Positions 1 through 5,159 of a DNA stretch of 8,254 nt are shown in pieces. The position numbers were made by a program, and so were the translations under genes. The stretch comes from 2-02-FULL-43-11-A sp964477065. Lineage in GTDB: Bacteria; Patescibacteriota; Microgenomatia; UBA1406; HO2-37-13b. How positions within the stretch are numbered: the stretch's first letter is position 1; the number at the start of each line of letters is the position of its first letter. The notes beneath the pieces are model-generated. The model ran no database searches. It was not told where the DNA came from and saw nothing but the letters and a program-made list of their open reading frames with translations. Location of the stretch: positions 1 to 8,254 of the forward strand of contig CAYZCU010000034.1 in assembly GCA_964477065.1 (NCBI GenBank), written 5' to 3'.

Positions 1-363
1 CGCGTGCCTGACCATGTCGAAATGTGTCACAAGCGGACCGTCGAGCTCCTCGAAACGTTCCCAGACGTGTCCCACGAAACGAAAGAAAATATCGAGCATT
101 GTGTCCTTGAGCACCATGGGACGACTCAGTTTTATTCGATTGAGTCTGAAATTTGTTGCAATGCAGACTGCTACCGCTTCATTTCTGTCAAAGGCTTTAC
201 CATAGCGATTCGTTACCTGCGAGACATGCCTTTTGATGAGATGATCAATCTTGTTGCAACAAAGGTCGATGAAAAATGGCATGCACTGACACTCGATATC
301 TGCAAAAAAGAGCTTGCGCCTGAATATGAGACCATCTGCGCGATGCTTGCGCGGTTGAGATAA
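1..363 (+). CDS. HD-domain phosphohydrolase, C-terminal part (5' end outside window)
   Basis: The frame is open to the left edge and ends with TAA. A GTG at position 4 is in frame, but starting there would cut an HD domain in half, so the gene almost certainly begins upstream. The visible part matches the second half of an HD domain: an early His (DHVEMCHKRT), then EHCVLEHHG with the His pair, then ESEICCNADCYRF, which corresponds to the family's usual E-A-x-I-L-x-D-A-D segment and keeps its Asp. The metal-binding HD dyad itself should lie outside the window. HD proteins are metal-dependent phosphohydrolases of nucleotides or similar substrates; nothing visible fixes the substrate. The next gene follows on the same strand after 51 nt but has its own promoter. 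The HD family call is fairly firm and the specific activity is unknown. Confidence 0.72.
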   Translation, partial: RVPDHVEMCHKRTVELLETFPDVSHETKENIEHCVLEHHGTTQFYSIESEICCNADCYRFISVKGFTIAIRYLRDMPFDEMINLVATKVDEKWHALTLDICKKELAPEYETICAMLARLR

Positions 364-402
364 CAAGAACGTGCATTGAGACTGCCGAGCTAAAAAATTT
401 GC

Positions 403-408
403 TACAAT
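403..408 (+). promoter_or_regulatory. Extended -10 promoter element (TACAAT), leaderless type
   Basis: TGC precedes TACAAT, giving an extended -10. Only six bases (ACAGAT) separate it from the ATG at 415, so transcription should start at or next to the start codon. No good -35 lies at 16-18 bp; TTGAGA at 376-381 is 21 bp away. Confidence 0.6.
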
Positions 409-414
409 ACAGAT

Positions 415-972
415 ATGCTTTACATTCTTGCTGGCGCATCACGCACTGGGAAATCAACTATCGCTCGACGATGCGTTGCTCAAAATCAGATTCCCTTTTT
501 TTGTGTCGATTTTTTGACTAATGCACTTCAAAAAGTCCCTTCTCTTGGAATTCATCATGATCTACCATTTATTGAAAAAGCTGAAAAACTTTGGCCTTAT
601 GTTGAACCGCTTCTTGCAGGACTCATTTGTGATGAACCACAGTATCTTGTTGAAGGGGATGGGTTATTGCCAAAGGATATCCACGCATTAATGCAACGGT
701 TTGGTGACATAGTACGACCCTGTTTTGTTGGCTATGCACATATTTCACCTCAGCTCAAATGTGATCAGATCAGAGAGTTCTCTATTCATCAAGATGATTG
801 GACACACAAGTTTTCAGACGATGACTTGTTGCGTAAAGTGCAAGGCATGATAGATTTTAGTACGTATCTTGAATCTGAATGTGCAAAATATTCACTCCCG
901 TATTTTGACTGTTCAGATAATTTTGATGCCACTATTGAGAAAGTATATGCTTATCTAACCACTCCTGCCTGA
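415..972 (+). CDS. Small P-loop NTPase, adenylate-kinase-like fold
   Basis: The 185-residue cytoplasmic protein opens with MLYILAGASRTGKST. This is a Walker A motif (G7-x4-G12-K13-S14) directly after a short beta strand, as in small-molecule kinases of the P-loop superfamily. A second motif, YLVEGDGLLP (about residues 77-86, with E80 and D82), looks like the substrate-side strand of AAA_33 or 2-phosphoglycerate-kinase-like proteins. No membrane segment is seen. The likely role is phosphoryl transfer to a small molecule, but the substrate cannot be read from the sequence. The ATG at 415 is chosen because it starts right at the P-loop strand and lies six bases after a good -10 box. The last 18 bp overlap the 3' end of the convergent gene on the other strand. 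The fold is confident and the function is open. Confidence 0.72.
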   Translation: MLYILAGASRTGKSTIARRCVAQNQIPFFCVDFLTNALQKVPSLGIHHDLPFIEKAEKLWPYVEPLLAGLICDEPQYLVEGDGLLPKDIHALMQRFGDIVRPCFVGYAHISPQLKCDQIREFSIHQDDWTHKFSDDDLLRKVQGMIDFSTYLESECAKYSLPYFDCSDNFDATIEKVYAYLTTPA

Positions 973-1779
973 TTCTTCAAAAAATTCATAATACGTCAAG
1001 ATTCCCACTGACATGAGTATGAAAAAGAACAAATACTCTTCGATTGGAATTCTGTGATTGAAAAACGGTATATAGCCAATAAATGATCCAAACTTTGGAA
1101 ATATCCAGTGATGGTTGTTGAGGGCAACAATTTCATGAAGCATTGATGTCAAACCAAAAAACAAAGCTGTCTTGAGAAAAATTAAGATACGCTTTACCTT
1201 CCTATAGAGCCAGATACTTGTTGGAATAATAAGTGAAAGAGTGCCAGCTTTGAGATAAAAATATTCTATCCGCATATACTCATGGAATCGAAAGTAAACA
1301 ATAAAAAATAGTATAAAAACTGACACCATTGAATTGATAAATAATCGTGACCGCTGGCTATCTACCTTGTGTTTATAATGATGATGAGCAAGACCTTCAT
1401 GATGCATAATAATGAGATATACAATCAAAAATGCCCATACAAAATCAACAAGGGGAATAAAATTCAGTATTCGATATCCAGGTGCAATGATCTCCCACGC
1501 ACCATTCAGATGAGCCAGATAATCAAGAGGGATTGTTAGTACAGTACCCATAATGAGTGCAAAAATGCCAGCTCGTCTGATACTCCGTGTATATCGCATT
1601 GAGAGATACAGACTGGGGATACCATAGAACAATACAATTGTCGTCAGATAACTTGTCGTGAAAACACTGGCAAGGAGTGCACTACAAATCGGAAAGAGGT
1701 AGATGATAAGATAATCGATTTGCGCTCTTTTCCTTTCTTGAATATATATATATATTTGGGATTCCTTGATAGATCGCAT
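955..1779 (-). CDS. Lycopene-cyclase-domain integral membrane protein (tandem repeat)
   Basis: The 274-residue protein is strongly hydrophobic, with roughly six to eight membrane segments, and is built from two similar halves. Half one contains LDYLAHLNGAWEII (about 85-98) followed by FIPLVDFVWAFLI; half two contains LHEIVALNNHHWIFP (about 214-228) followed by YIPFFNHRIPIEEYLFFFI. The Trp-containing loop followed by PxEE and an aromatic-rich helix is the signature of the heterodimeric/CrtYcd-type lycopene cyclase family, which cyclises the ends of carotenoids in the membrane. The second half keeps P245-I-E-E248, whereas the first half has PLVD. No other carotenoid gene is visible, so the substrate is unproven; retinal or apocarotenoid chemistry, or a non-carotenoid role, remains possible. 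The ATG at 1779 lies six bases after a TATTAT box. An (AT)7 tract lies near the 5' end of the frame. Confidence 0.68.
   Translation of the reverse strand: MRSIKESQIYIYIQERKRAQIDYLIIYLFPICSALLASVFTTSYLTTIVLFYGIPSLYLSMRYTRSIRRAGIFALIMGTVLTIPLDYLAHLNGAWEIIAPGYRILNFIPLVDFVWAFLIVYLIIMHHEGLAHHHYKHKVDSQRSRLFINSMVSVFILFFIVYFRFHEYMRIEYFYLKAGTLSLIIPTSIWLYRKVKRILIFLKTALFFGLTSMLHEIVALNNHHWIFPKFGSFIGYIPFFNHRIPIEEYLFFFILMSVGILTYYEFFEESGRSG
1742..1755. repeat. (AT)7 dinucleotide tract in the 5' part of a coding region
   Basis: There are seven AT units from 1742 to 1755. On the minus strand they encode the Ile-Tyr alternation at about residues 9-13 of the lycopene-cyclase-type protein. Loss or gain of one unit would shift the frame. 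Confidence 0.9.
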
Positions 1780-1785
1780 AAGATC

Positions 1786-1815
1786 ATAATACTGAACTGC
1801 ACATCCTCAAGTCAA
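1786..1815 (-). promoter_or_regulatory. Sigma70-like promoter for the lycopene-cyclase-type gene, leaderless type
   Basis: Read on the minus strand, TTGACT (1815-1810) is followed after 18 bp by TATTAT (1791-1786). Then come six bases (GATCTT) and the ATG at 1779. This is the best -35/-10 pair in the window. It lies back-to-back with the promoter of the divergent transglutaminase-like gene. Confidence 0.68.
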
Positions 1816-1823
1816 TCATTTGC

Positions 1824-1829
1824 TATACT
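1824..1829 (+). promoter_or_regulatory. Extended -10 promoter element (TATACT), leaderless type
   Basis: TGC precedes TATACT, and six bases (CTTTTG) then lead to the ATG at 1836. No convincing -35 is present at the usual distance; the extended -10 probably compensates. The region upstream is shared with the divergent promoter. Confidence 0.65.
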
Positions 1830-1835
1830 CTTTTG

Positions 1836-2855
1836 ATGGACACACAACTGGAAGACCTCCCTACCTCTTCAGAGCTACCTCTACAAGCTGATCTCATAGA
1901 ACCTCGAATAGATCAGGACGGCACACAGGTGACAGCACGCTTTGATCAACTCCATCTCACAGCGGATGCTCCCACGAGCAAATCTATTGATGTTACCTTT
2001 ACAAAACAGCCCCTCGATATCGTCCTCGGATCAACCTATGCCGATGGTAAACTAACATTTACTCGAGAATCAGACATCATGCTTCAGCTTGCTGCGAAGG
2101 CTGAGGAAATCAGAGAACTCCCTGAGGAAGAACGCCCACGCGCTATTCTTGAATTGCTGAGACGTCATGTCCATTATGCATACGATGATGCAGTTGACAC
2201 CCTTGCGTTAAGCGATCCTGATAAAGCACAATGGGTCCGCGACCATACTGGCCTGCATGCTCCTCATCACGCTGTTGAGTTAGCAGATGTGTTTGAGCAT
2301 GGATATGGCATTTGCCGTCACATACATCTTGCGTACTTATATCTTGCGCAGAAGGCGGGGCTTGGGGGGATGCTTTTAACATGTGTTGCCGGTACAATTC
2401 AAAATGTCCCTCGCCATGACAGTGAAGAGCCTTTGTTTCGAAGTGCGCCAGTAGGTGAAACTGTAGGGGCTCATGCATGGTGCGAAGTACAGCTGAGCGA
2501 TGGAACATGGATACCTGTTGACCCTTCAACTCAGCTTGTTGGCGATAGCCCAGAACAAATGCACGTATTTCTTGAAGCTCATTATGAAGGCAGGCTCGTG
2601 GATGGATTCACTCCAGATTGGGGACCGATGGAGGCAGTTCGACTTGAACACAGCCTTTTGCCTTTTCAGCCAGGATCAGCACAGACGACAGGGACATTTT
2701 ATTTGCGCTTGAACAGCTCTATTCAAGCAGTGCGGTTTGGAAAAGGGCCTCAACCTCAAGAAGCTCCATCCAATGAGCCTTTTACTGGAAATGCTTATAT
2801 CAAAATCACAGCTGGATCAGAGCGCGGGAACATGAATTTGAAGGTGGCTGTTTAA
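1836..2855 (+). CDS. Transglutaminase-like cysteine peptidase superfamily protein
   Basis: The 339-residue protein has no signal peptide or membrane segment, so it is probably cytoplasmic. The catalytic triad of the transglutaminase/papain-like fold can be read in order: Cys160 in HGYGICRHIHLAYLYLAQ, His213 in GAHAWCEVQL, and Asp229 in WIPVDPSTQ. The N-terminal 80 residues and the C-terminal 70 (from about 270) look like beta-rich accessory regions with no motif I recognise. Such proteins cleave or cross-link peptide amides, and the substrate here is unknown. A TTG in frame at 1833 could extend it by one codon, but the ATG at 1836 sits at the same distance from its -10 box as in neighbouring genes. 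The TAA stop straddles the left end of the inverted-repeat element: its T is the last base of the flanking GTTT and its AA are the first bases of the repeat. Confidence 0.78.
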   Translation: MDTQLEDLPTSSELPLQADLIEPRIDQDGTQVTARFDQLHLTADAPTSKSIDVTFTKQPLDIVLGSTYADGKLTFTRESDIMLQLAAKAEEIRELPEEERPRAILELLRRHVHYAYDDAVDTLALSDPDKAQWVRDHTGLHAPHHAVELADVFEHGYGICRHIHLAYLYLAQKAGLGGMLLTCVAGTIQNVPRHDSEEPLFRSAPVGETVGAHAWCEVQLSDGTWIPVDPSTQLVGDSPEQMHVFLEAHYEGRLVDGFTPDWGPMEAVRLEHSLLPFQPGSAQTTGTFYLRLNSSIQAVRFGKGPQPQEAPSNEPFTGNAYIKITAGSERGNMNLKVAV

Positions 2856-2877
2856 CTTCGGGTGTGCAACATCGGGA
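2854..2877 (+). repeat. Left terminal inverted repeat (24 bp)
   Basis: It begins AACTTCGGGTGTGC and ends ATCGGGA, and it is the exact reverse complement of 3030-3053. Its first two bases complete the stop codon of the transglutaminase-like gene. Confidence 0.9.
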
Positions 2878-2931
2878 AAAGCGAGTTCATTCCTGCCAGT
2901 GCAAATTTTATTCAAAATCGCACCAATTTTG

Positions 2932-2968
2932 TTTAGACTGTCCTATAGATCCATAGTGTCAATCTAAA
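2932..2968. repeat. Imperfect hairpin near the centre of the inverted-repeat element
   Basis: The arms TTTAGACTGTCCTAT and ATAGTGTCAATCTAAA pair around a six-base AGATCC loop, with two mismatches and one bulged T. The hairpin centre (2950) is within 4 bp of the element centre (2953.5), so the whole 200 bp could fold as nested stems. Confidence 0.5.
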
Positions 2969-3029
2969 AGCGCAATCTGCCCATCATTTCATCACCTGAA
3001 AGAACAATCTAGCCTCATTTTTGATCCCC

Positions 3030-3053
3030 TCCCGATGTTGCACACCCGAAGTT
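3030..3053 (-). repeat. Right terminal inverted repeat (24 bp)
   Basis: It is the exact reverse complement of 2854-2877. It contains TTGCAC at 3038-3043, which is placed to act as the -35 box of the downstream VOC gene. Confidence 0.9.
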
Positions 3054-3067
3054 GTTTTTGGTACACT
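3038..3067 (+). promoter_or_regulatory. Promoter of the VOC/MBL operon, with its -35 inside the right inverted repeat
   Basis: TTGCAC (3038-3043) is followed after 18 bp by TACACT (3062-3067), which is preceded by TGG. Seven bases then lead to the ATG at 3075. The -35 belongs to the inverted repeat and the -10 lies outside it, so the presumed element supplies part of the promoter. Confidence 0.58.
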
Positions 3068-3074
3068 ACACCCT

Positions 3075-3467
3075 ATGAAAAAGAACCCCGTGGTGCATTT
3101 TGAAATGCCCGCAAAAAACAAAGAGCGCGTATCACACTTTTACTCCACTGTCTTCGGTTGGCAGATGAACCAACTTGGAGCTGAGATGAATAACTACATC
3201 GTCGCTGGCACAGCCGAGACAGATGACCAGAACATGGTAACGACTCCAGGGACAATCAACGGAGGATTTTATGAATACAAAGATGAAGAGGGATTTCGAG
3301 CTCCATCTGTCGTGATCTCAGTTGATGACATTCATGCAAGCATCGAGCTTGTCAAAAAAGAGGGCGGGAAAGTATTTGGTGAGCCTATGGACATACCAGG
3401 GGTTGGCATATACATTTCATTTGAAGATACTGAAGGAAATCGCATTAGCATGATGCAATCGAAATAG
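3075..3467 (+). CDS. VOC (glyoxalase/bleomycin-resistance fold) family protein
   Basis: The 130-residue protein starts KNPVVHFEMPAKNKERVSHFYSTVFGW. This is the typical first beta strand and helix of the COG3324-type 'lactoylglutathione-lyase-related' VOC group. The second half carries VVISVDDIHASIELVKKEGGKVFGEP and then a closing PGVGIYISFEDTEGN segment. Metal-dependent glyoxalase I has a Glu near the end of the last strand. Here the equivalent stretch reads NRISMMQ, so the usual metal site looks incomplete and glyoxalase I activity should not be assumed. A longer frame opens at TTG 3021, but those 18 extra residues are read from the inverted repeat. The ATG at 3075 sits 7 nt after the -10 box and at the start of the fold. 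It forms an operon with the next gene, 3 nt downstream. Confidence 0.8.
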   Translation: MKKNPVVHFEMPAKNKERVSHFYSTVFGWQMNQLGAEMNNYIVAGTAETDDQNMVTTPGTINGGFYEYKDEEGFRAPSVVISVDDIHASIELVKKEGGKVFGEPMDIPGVGIYISFEDTEGNRISMMQSK

Positions 3468-3470
3468 ATT

Positions 3471-4064
3471 ATGAATACAGTTGACGTTCTTGTTGAAGGC
3501 TACGCTCATCCTGGGTCAAATGGTTCATACCATGCATCTCCATCTTCTGTTCTTATCACAACAGATTCTAAAAAAATACTTGTTGATCCTGGAACAAATG
3601 CTGAGGCACTTCTGAAAGCCCTTGCAACTCATTCATTGCAAACGAGCGATATTGATATGATTTTTTTAAGCCATTATCATCCCGATCATTTCCTCAATAT
3701 TCGACTATTTCCTCATACTGGTCTGTTTGACCAATCTACCCATTGGCATGATGATGAAGAACATTTTTATGAAAATAATCTTCCTGGTACTGACATTATG
3801 ATTATACCAACTCCAGGGCATAGTCCTGAACACACCTCTTTACTTGTTACAACTGATAAAGGATCTGTCTGTATTGCTCAAGATGTCTTCTGGTGGGAGG
3901 ACGGTAAACAAGCATCAGATAATGCGAGCGACTTACTGAATCTTGTTGATCCGTATGTAAATGATCAAGAGGCACTTTTAGCATCCCGACAAAAAATACT
4001 TGATATTGCAGATTGGATAATTCCAGGTCATGGAAAAATGTTTCACAATCCAACTAGAAAATAA
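3471..4064 (+). CDS. Metallo-beta-lactamase-fold hydrolase
   Basis: The 197-residue protein has the full metal-binding set of the MBL superfamily. These are H68-x-H70-x-D72-H73 in LSHYHPDHF, H117 in PTPGHSPEH, D138 in AQDVFWW, and H187 in IIPGHG. The pattern predicts a two-metal hydrolase acting on an ester, thioester or similar bond, and the short length resembles MBLAC1-like and glyoxalase-II-like proteins without a C-terminal substrate domain. There is no signal peptide, so it should be cytoplasmic. It starts 3 nt after the VOC gene stop with no visible Shine-Dalgarno, which points to coupled translation. Pairing of a VOC protein with an MBL protein parallels glyoxalase I and II in fold. 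The exact substrate is unknown. Confidence 0.85.
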   Translation: MNTVDVLVEGYAHPGSNGSYHASPSSVLITTDSKKILVDPGTNAEALLKALATHSLQTSDIDMIFLSHYHPDHFLNIRLFPHTGLFDQSTHWHDDEEHFYENNLPGTDIMIIPTPGHSPEHTSLLVTTDKGSVCIAQDVFWWEDGKQASDNASDLLNLVDPYVNDQEALLASRQKILDIADWIIPGHGKMFHNPTRK

Positions 4065-4085
4065 ATAATGAGAAAAATACGCCTG

Positions 4086-4114
4086 TTGATCTGTACCGAA
4101 TCACTTGCTATGCT
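4086..4114 (+). promoter_or_regulatory. Promoter of the metalloprotease gene, leaderless type
   Basis: TTGATC (4086-4091) is followed after 17 bp by TATGCT (4109-4114), which is preceded by TGC. Six bases (TGCAGT) then lead to the ATG at 4121. Confidence 0.62.
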
Positions 4115-4120
4115 TGCAGT

Positions 4121-4927
4121 ATGAAGCTCAAAAATACCCTCGTAACCATGTTCTTTGCTAGCTTTTTGATACTTTTTCTACATCCCCCTGTCCACGCAAA
4201 TCACTCATGGGGGGCATACCACTGGGCTCGCACGTCAAATCCATTTACGCTGAAGCTAGGAAACAACCTCACCCCTCAATGGAGTACCTATCTTGCAACA
4301 ACTTCAACAGATTGGAGTGCTTCAACCGTTCTCCACACGACTATCGTTCCTGGGCTCACAAATCCCAAAAACTGTCGGGCGACAAGTGGTCGAGTTGAAG
4401 TCTGTAACAATAAATATGGCAATAATGGATGGCTGGGCATTGCACAAATTTGGACAAATGGTAATCATATCACGCAAGGGGTAACGAAGCTCAACGACAC
4501 GTACTTCAATACGCAAAAGTACAATATACCTGCTTGGAAAAATCTCGTCATGTGTCAAGAGGTCGGTCATACGTTTGGGCTTGACCATCAAGATGAGGCA
4601 TTTGATAATCCCAACCTAGGGACATGTATGGACTATACGGATGATCCAAGTGGACTTATCAAATCTCAGGCAAACAATCAACATCCCAATGCACATGACT
4701 ACGAGCAACTGGTCAGCATGTATACGCACCTCGATACCTTTACAACAGTGCAAAGCGCACAGGCACTGCCTCTTGGACAATCTATTTCGCAAAGTGTTCA
4801 AGATATGCATCTTGACTCACGATCAGACTGGGGACACATCATAAAAGATTCGGGCCGAACTGCATTGTTTGAACGAGATCTTGGCAACGGGAACAAGGTG
4901 TTTACCTTTACTGTCTGGGCACAATAA
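4121..4927 (+). CDS. Secreted matrixin-like metalloprotease with Gln replacing the first zinc His
   Basis: The 268-residue precursor has a signal peptide: MKLKN, a hydrophobic stretch at about 8-20, then a cleavage site after VHA at residue 26. The core carries MCQEVGHTFGLDHQDE (residues 144-159), which fits the metzincin pattern HExxHxxGxxH except that the first His is Gln146. Glu147, His150 and His156 are kept. GTCMDYT (167-173) provides the Met-turn methionine M170. C85/C95 and C145/C169 could form disulphides, in keeping with export. The C-terminal segment from about 225 (DWGHIIKDSG...RDLGNGNKV) looks like a small beta-rich appendage. Either this is a metzincin-derived family with altered metal binding, or a pseudo-enzyme that binds peptides. 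Its stop codon touches the stop of the convergent HMA gene with no base between. Confidence 0.72.
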   Translation: MKLKNTLVTMFFASFLILFLHPPVHANHSWGAYHWARTSNPFTLKLGNNLTPQWSTYLATTSTDWSASTVLHTTIVPGLTNPKNCRATSGRVEVCNNKYGNNGWLGIAQIWTNGNHITQGVTKLNDTYFNTQKYNIPAWKNLVMCQEVGHTFGLDHQDEAFDNPNLGTCMDYTDDPSGLIKSQANNQHPNAHDYEQLVSMYTHLDTFTTVQSAQALPLGQSISQSVQDMHLDSRSDWGHIIKDSGRTALFERDLGNGNKVFTFTVWAQ

Positions 4928-5137
4928 TCATGCTACTTTGTAGCCAATCGCATCAATAGCATCCGCTATTTTTTCTGGAGATATAATCTGCTCATCATAC
5001 TCGACAATGCAGTTCTGTTTTGCATAGTTTGCTTGAGCAGAAATCACACCGACGACATCGTCTTCAAGTTTACCTTCTATCATCAAGGGACATGTTGCAC
5101 AATGCATACCAGAGATTTTATACGTTATTGTTTTCAT
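4928..5137 (-). CDS. Free-standing heavy-metal-associated (HMA) copper chaperone
   Basis: The 69-residue protein begins MKTITYKISGMHCATCPLMI and ends DAIDAIGYKVA, which is a complete ferredoxin-like HMA domain with the Cu(I)-binding CxxC in GMHCATC. Proteins of this kind (CopZ/Atx1 type) hold Cu(I) in the cytoplasm and pass it to P1B ATPases or to partner HMA domains. It is the last gene of the copper cluster. I place the start at ATG 5137, right at the first beta strand. An in-frame ATG at 5170 would add 11 residues (MLYNGPAVCLN) and overlap the preceding stop by 11 nt, much as that gene overlaps copA, so it cannot be excluded. No Shine-Dalgarno is visible for either start. It could alternatively be a detached domain of the membrane protein next door, since such HMA domains also occur fused to it. 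Confidence 0.8.
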   Translation of the reverse strand: MKTITYKISGMHCATCPLMIEGKLEDDVVGVISAQANYAKQNCIVEYDEQIISPEKIADAIDAIGYKVA

Positions 5138-5159
5138 ATTAAGGCAAACTGCAGGTCCA

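Larger units (their letters stand above)
2854..3053. mobile_element. Putative MITE-like non-coding element with perfect 24-bp terminal inverted repeats
   Basis: A 200-bp segment is bounded by inverted repeats (2854-2877 and 3030-3053) that match at 24 of 24 positions. It is flanked on both sides by GTTT (2850-2853 and 3054-3057), which could be a target-site duplication. The 152-bp interior has no plausible gene but has an imperfect hairpin near its centre. Terminal inverted repeats, a small non-coding core and short flanking direct repeats together describe a non-autonomous miniature transposable element. No transposase is present in the window. The alternative is a long-range stem that is purely structural or terminator-like, since a run of five T follows the right arm. 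A second copy elsewhere in the genome would settle it. Confidence 0.55.

Noticed and set aside
336..354. GC-rich hairpin (GCGC arms around GATGCTT) near the end of the HD gene
   Set aside because: It lies inside the coding region just before the stop, has a short stem and is not followed by a T run, so it is not supported as a terminator.
2143..2529. Open frame of 128 codons on the minus strand opposite the transglutaminase-like gene
   Set aside because: It is rich in His and Gln with no domain pattern and lies fully antisense to a gene with an intact catalytic triad, so it is a shadow frame.
3021..3074. TTG-initiated 18-residue extension of the VOC gene
   Set aside because: The extension is read from the inverted repeat, covers the promoter and precedes the start of the VOC fold. 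The ATG at 3075 fits better.
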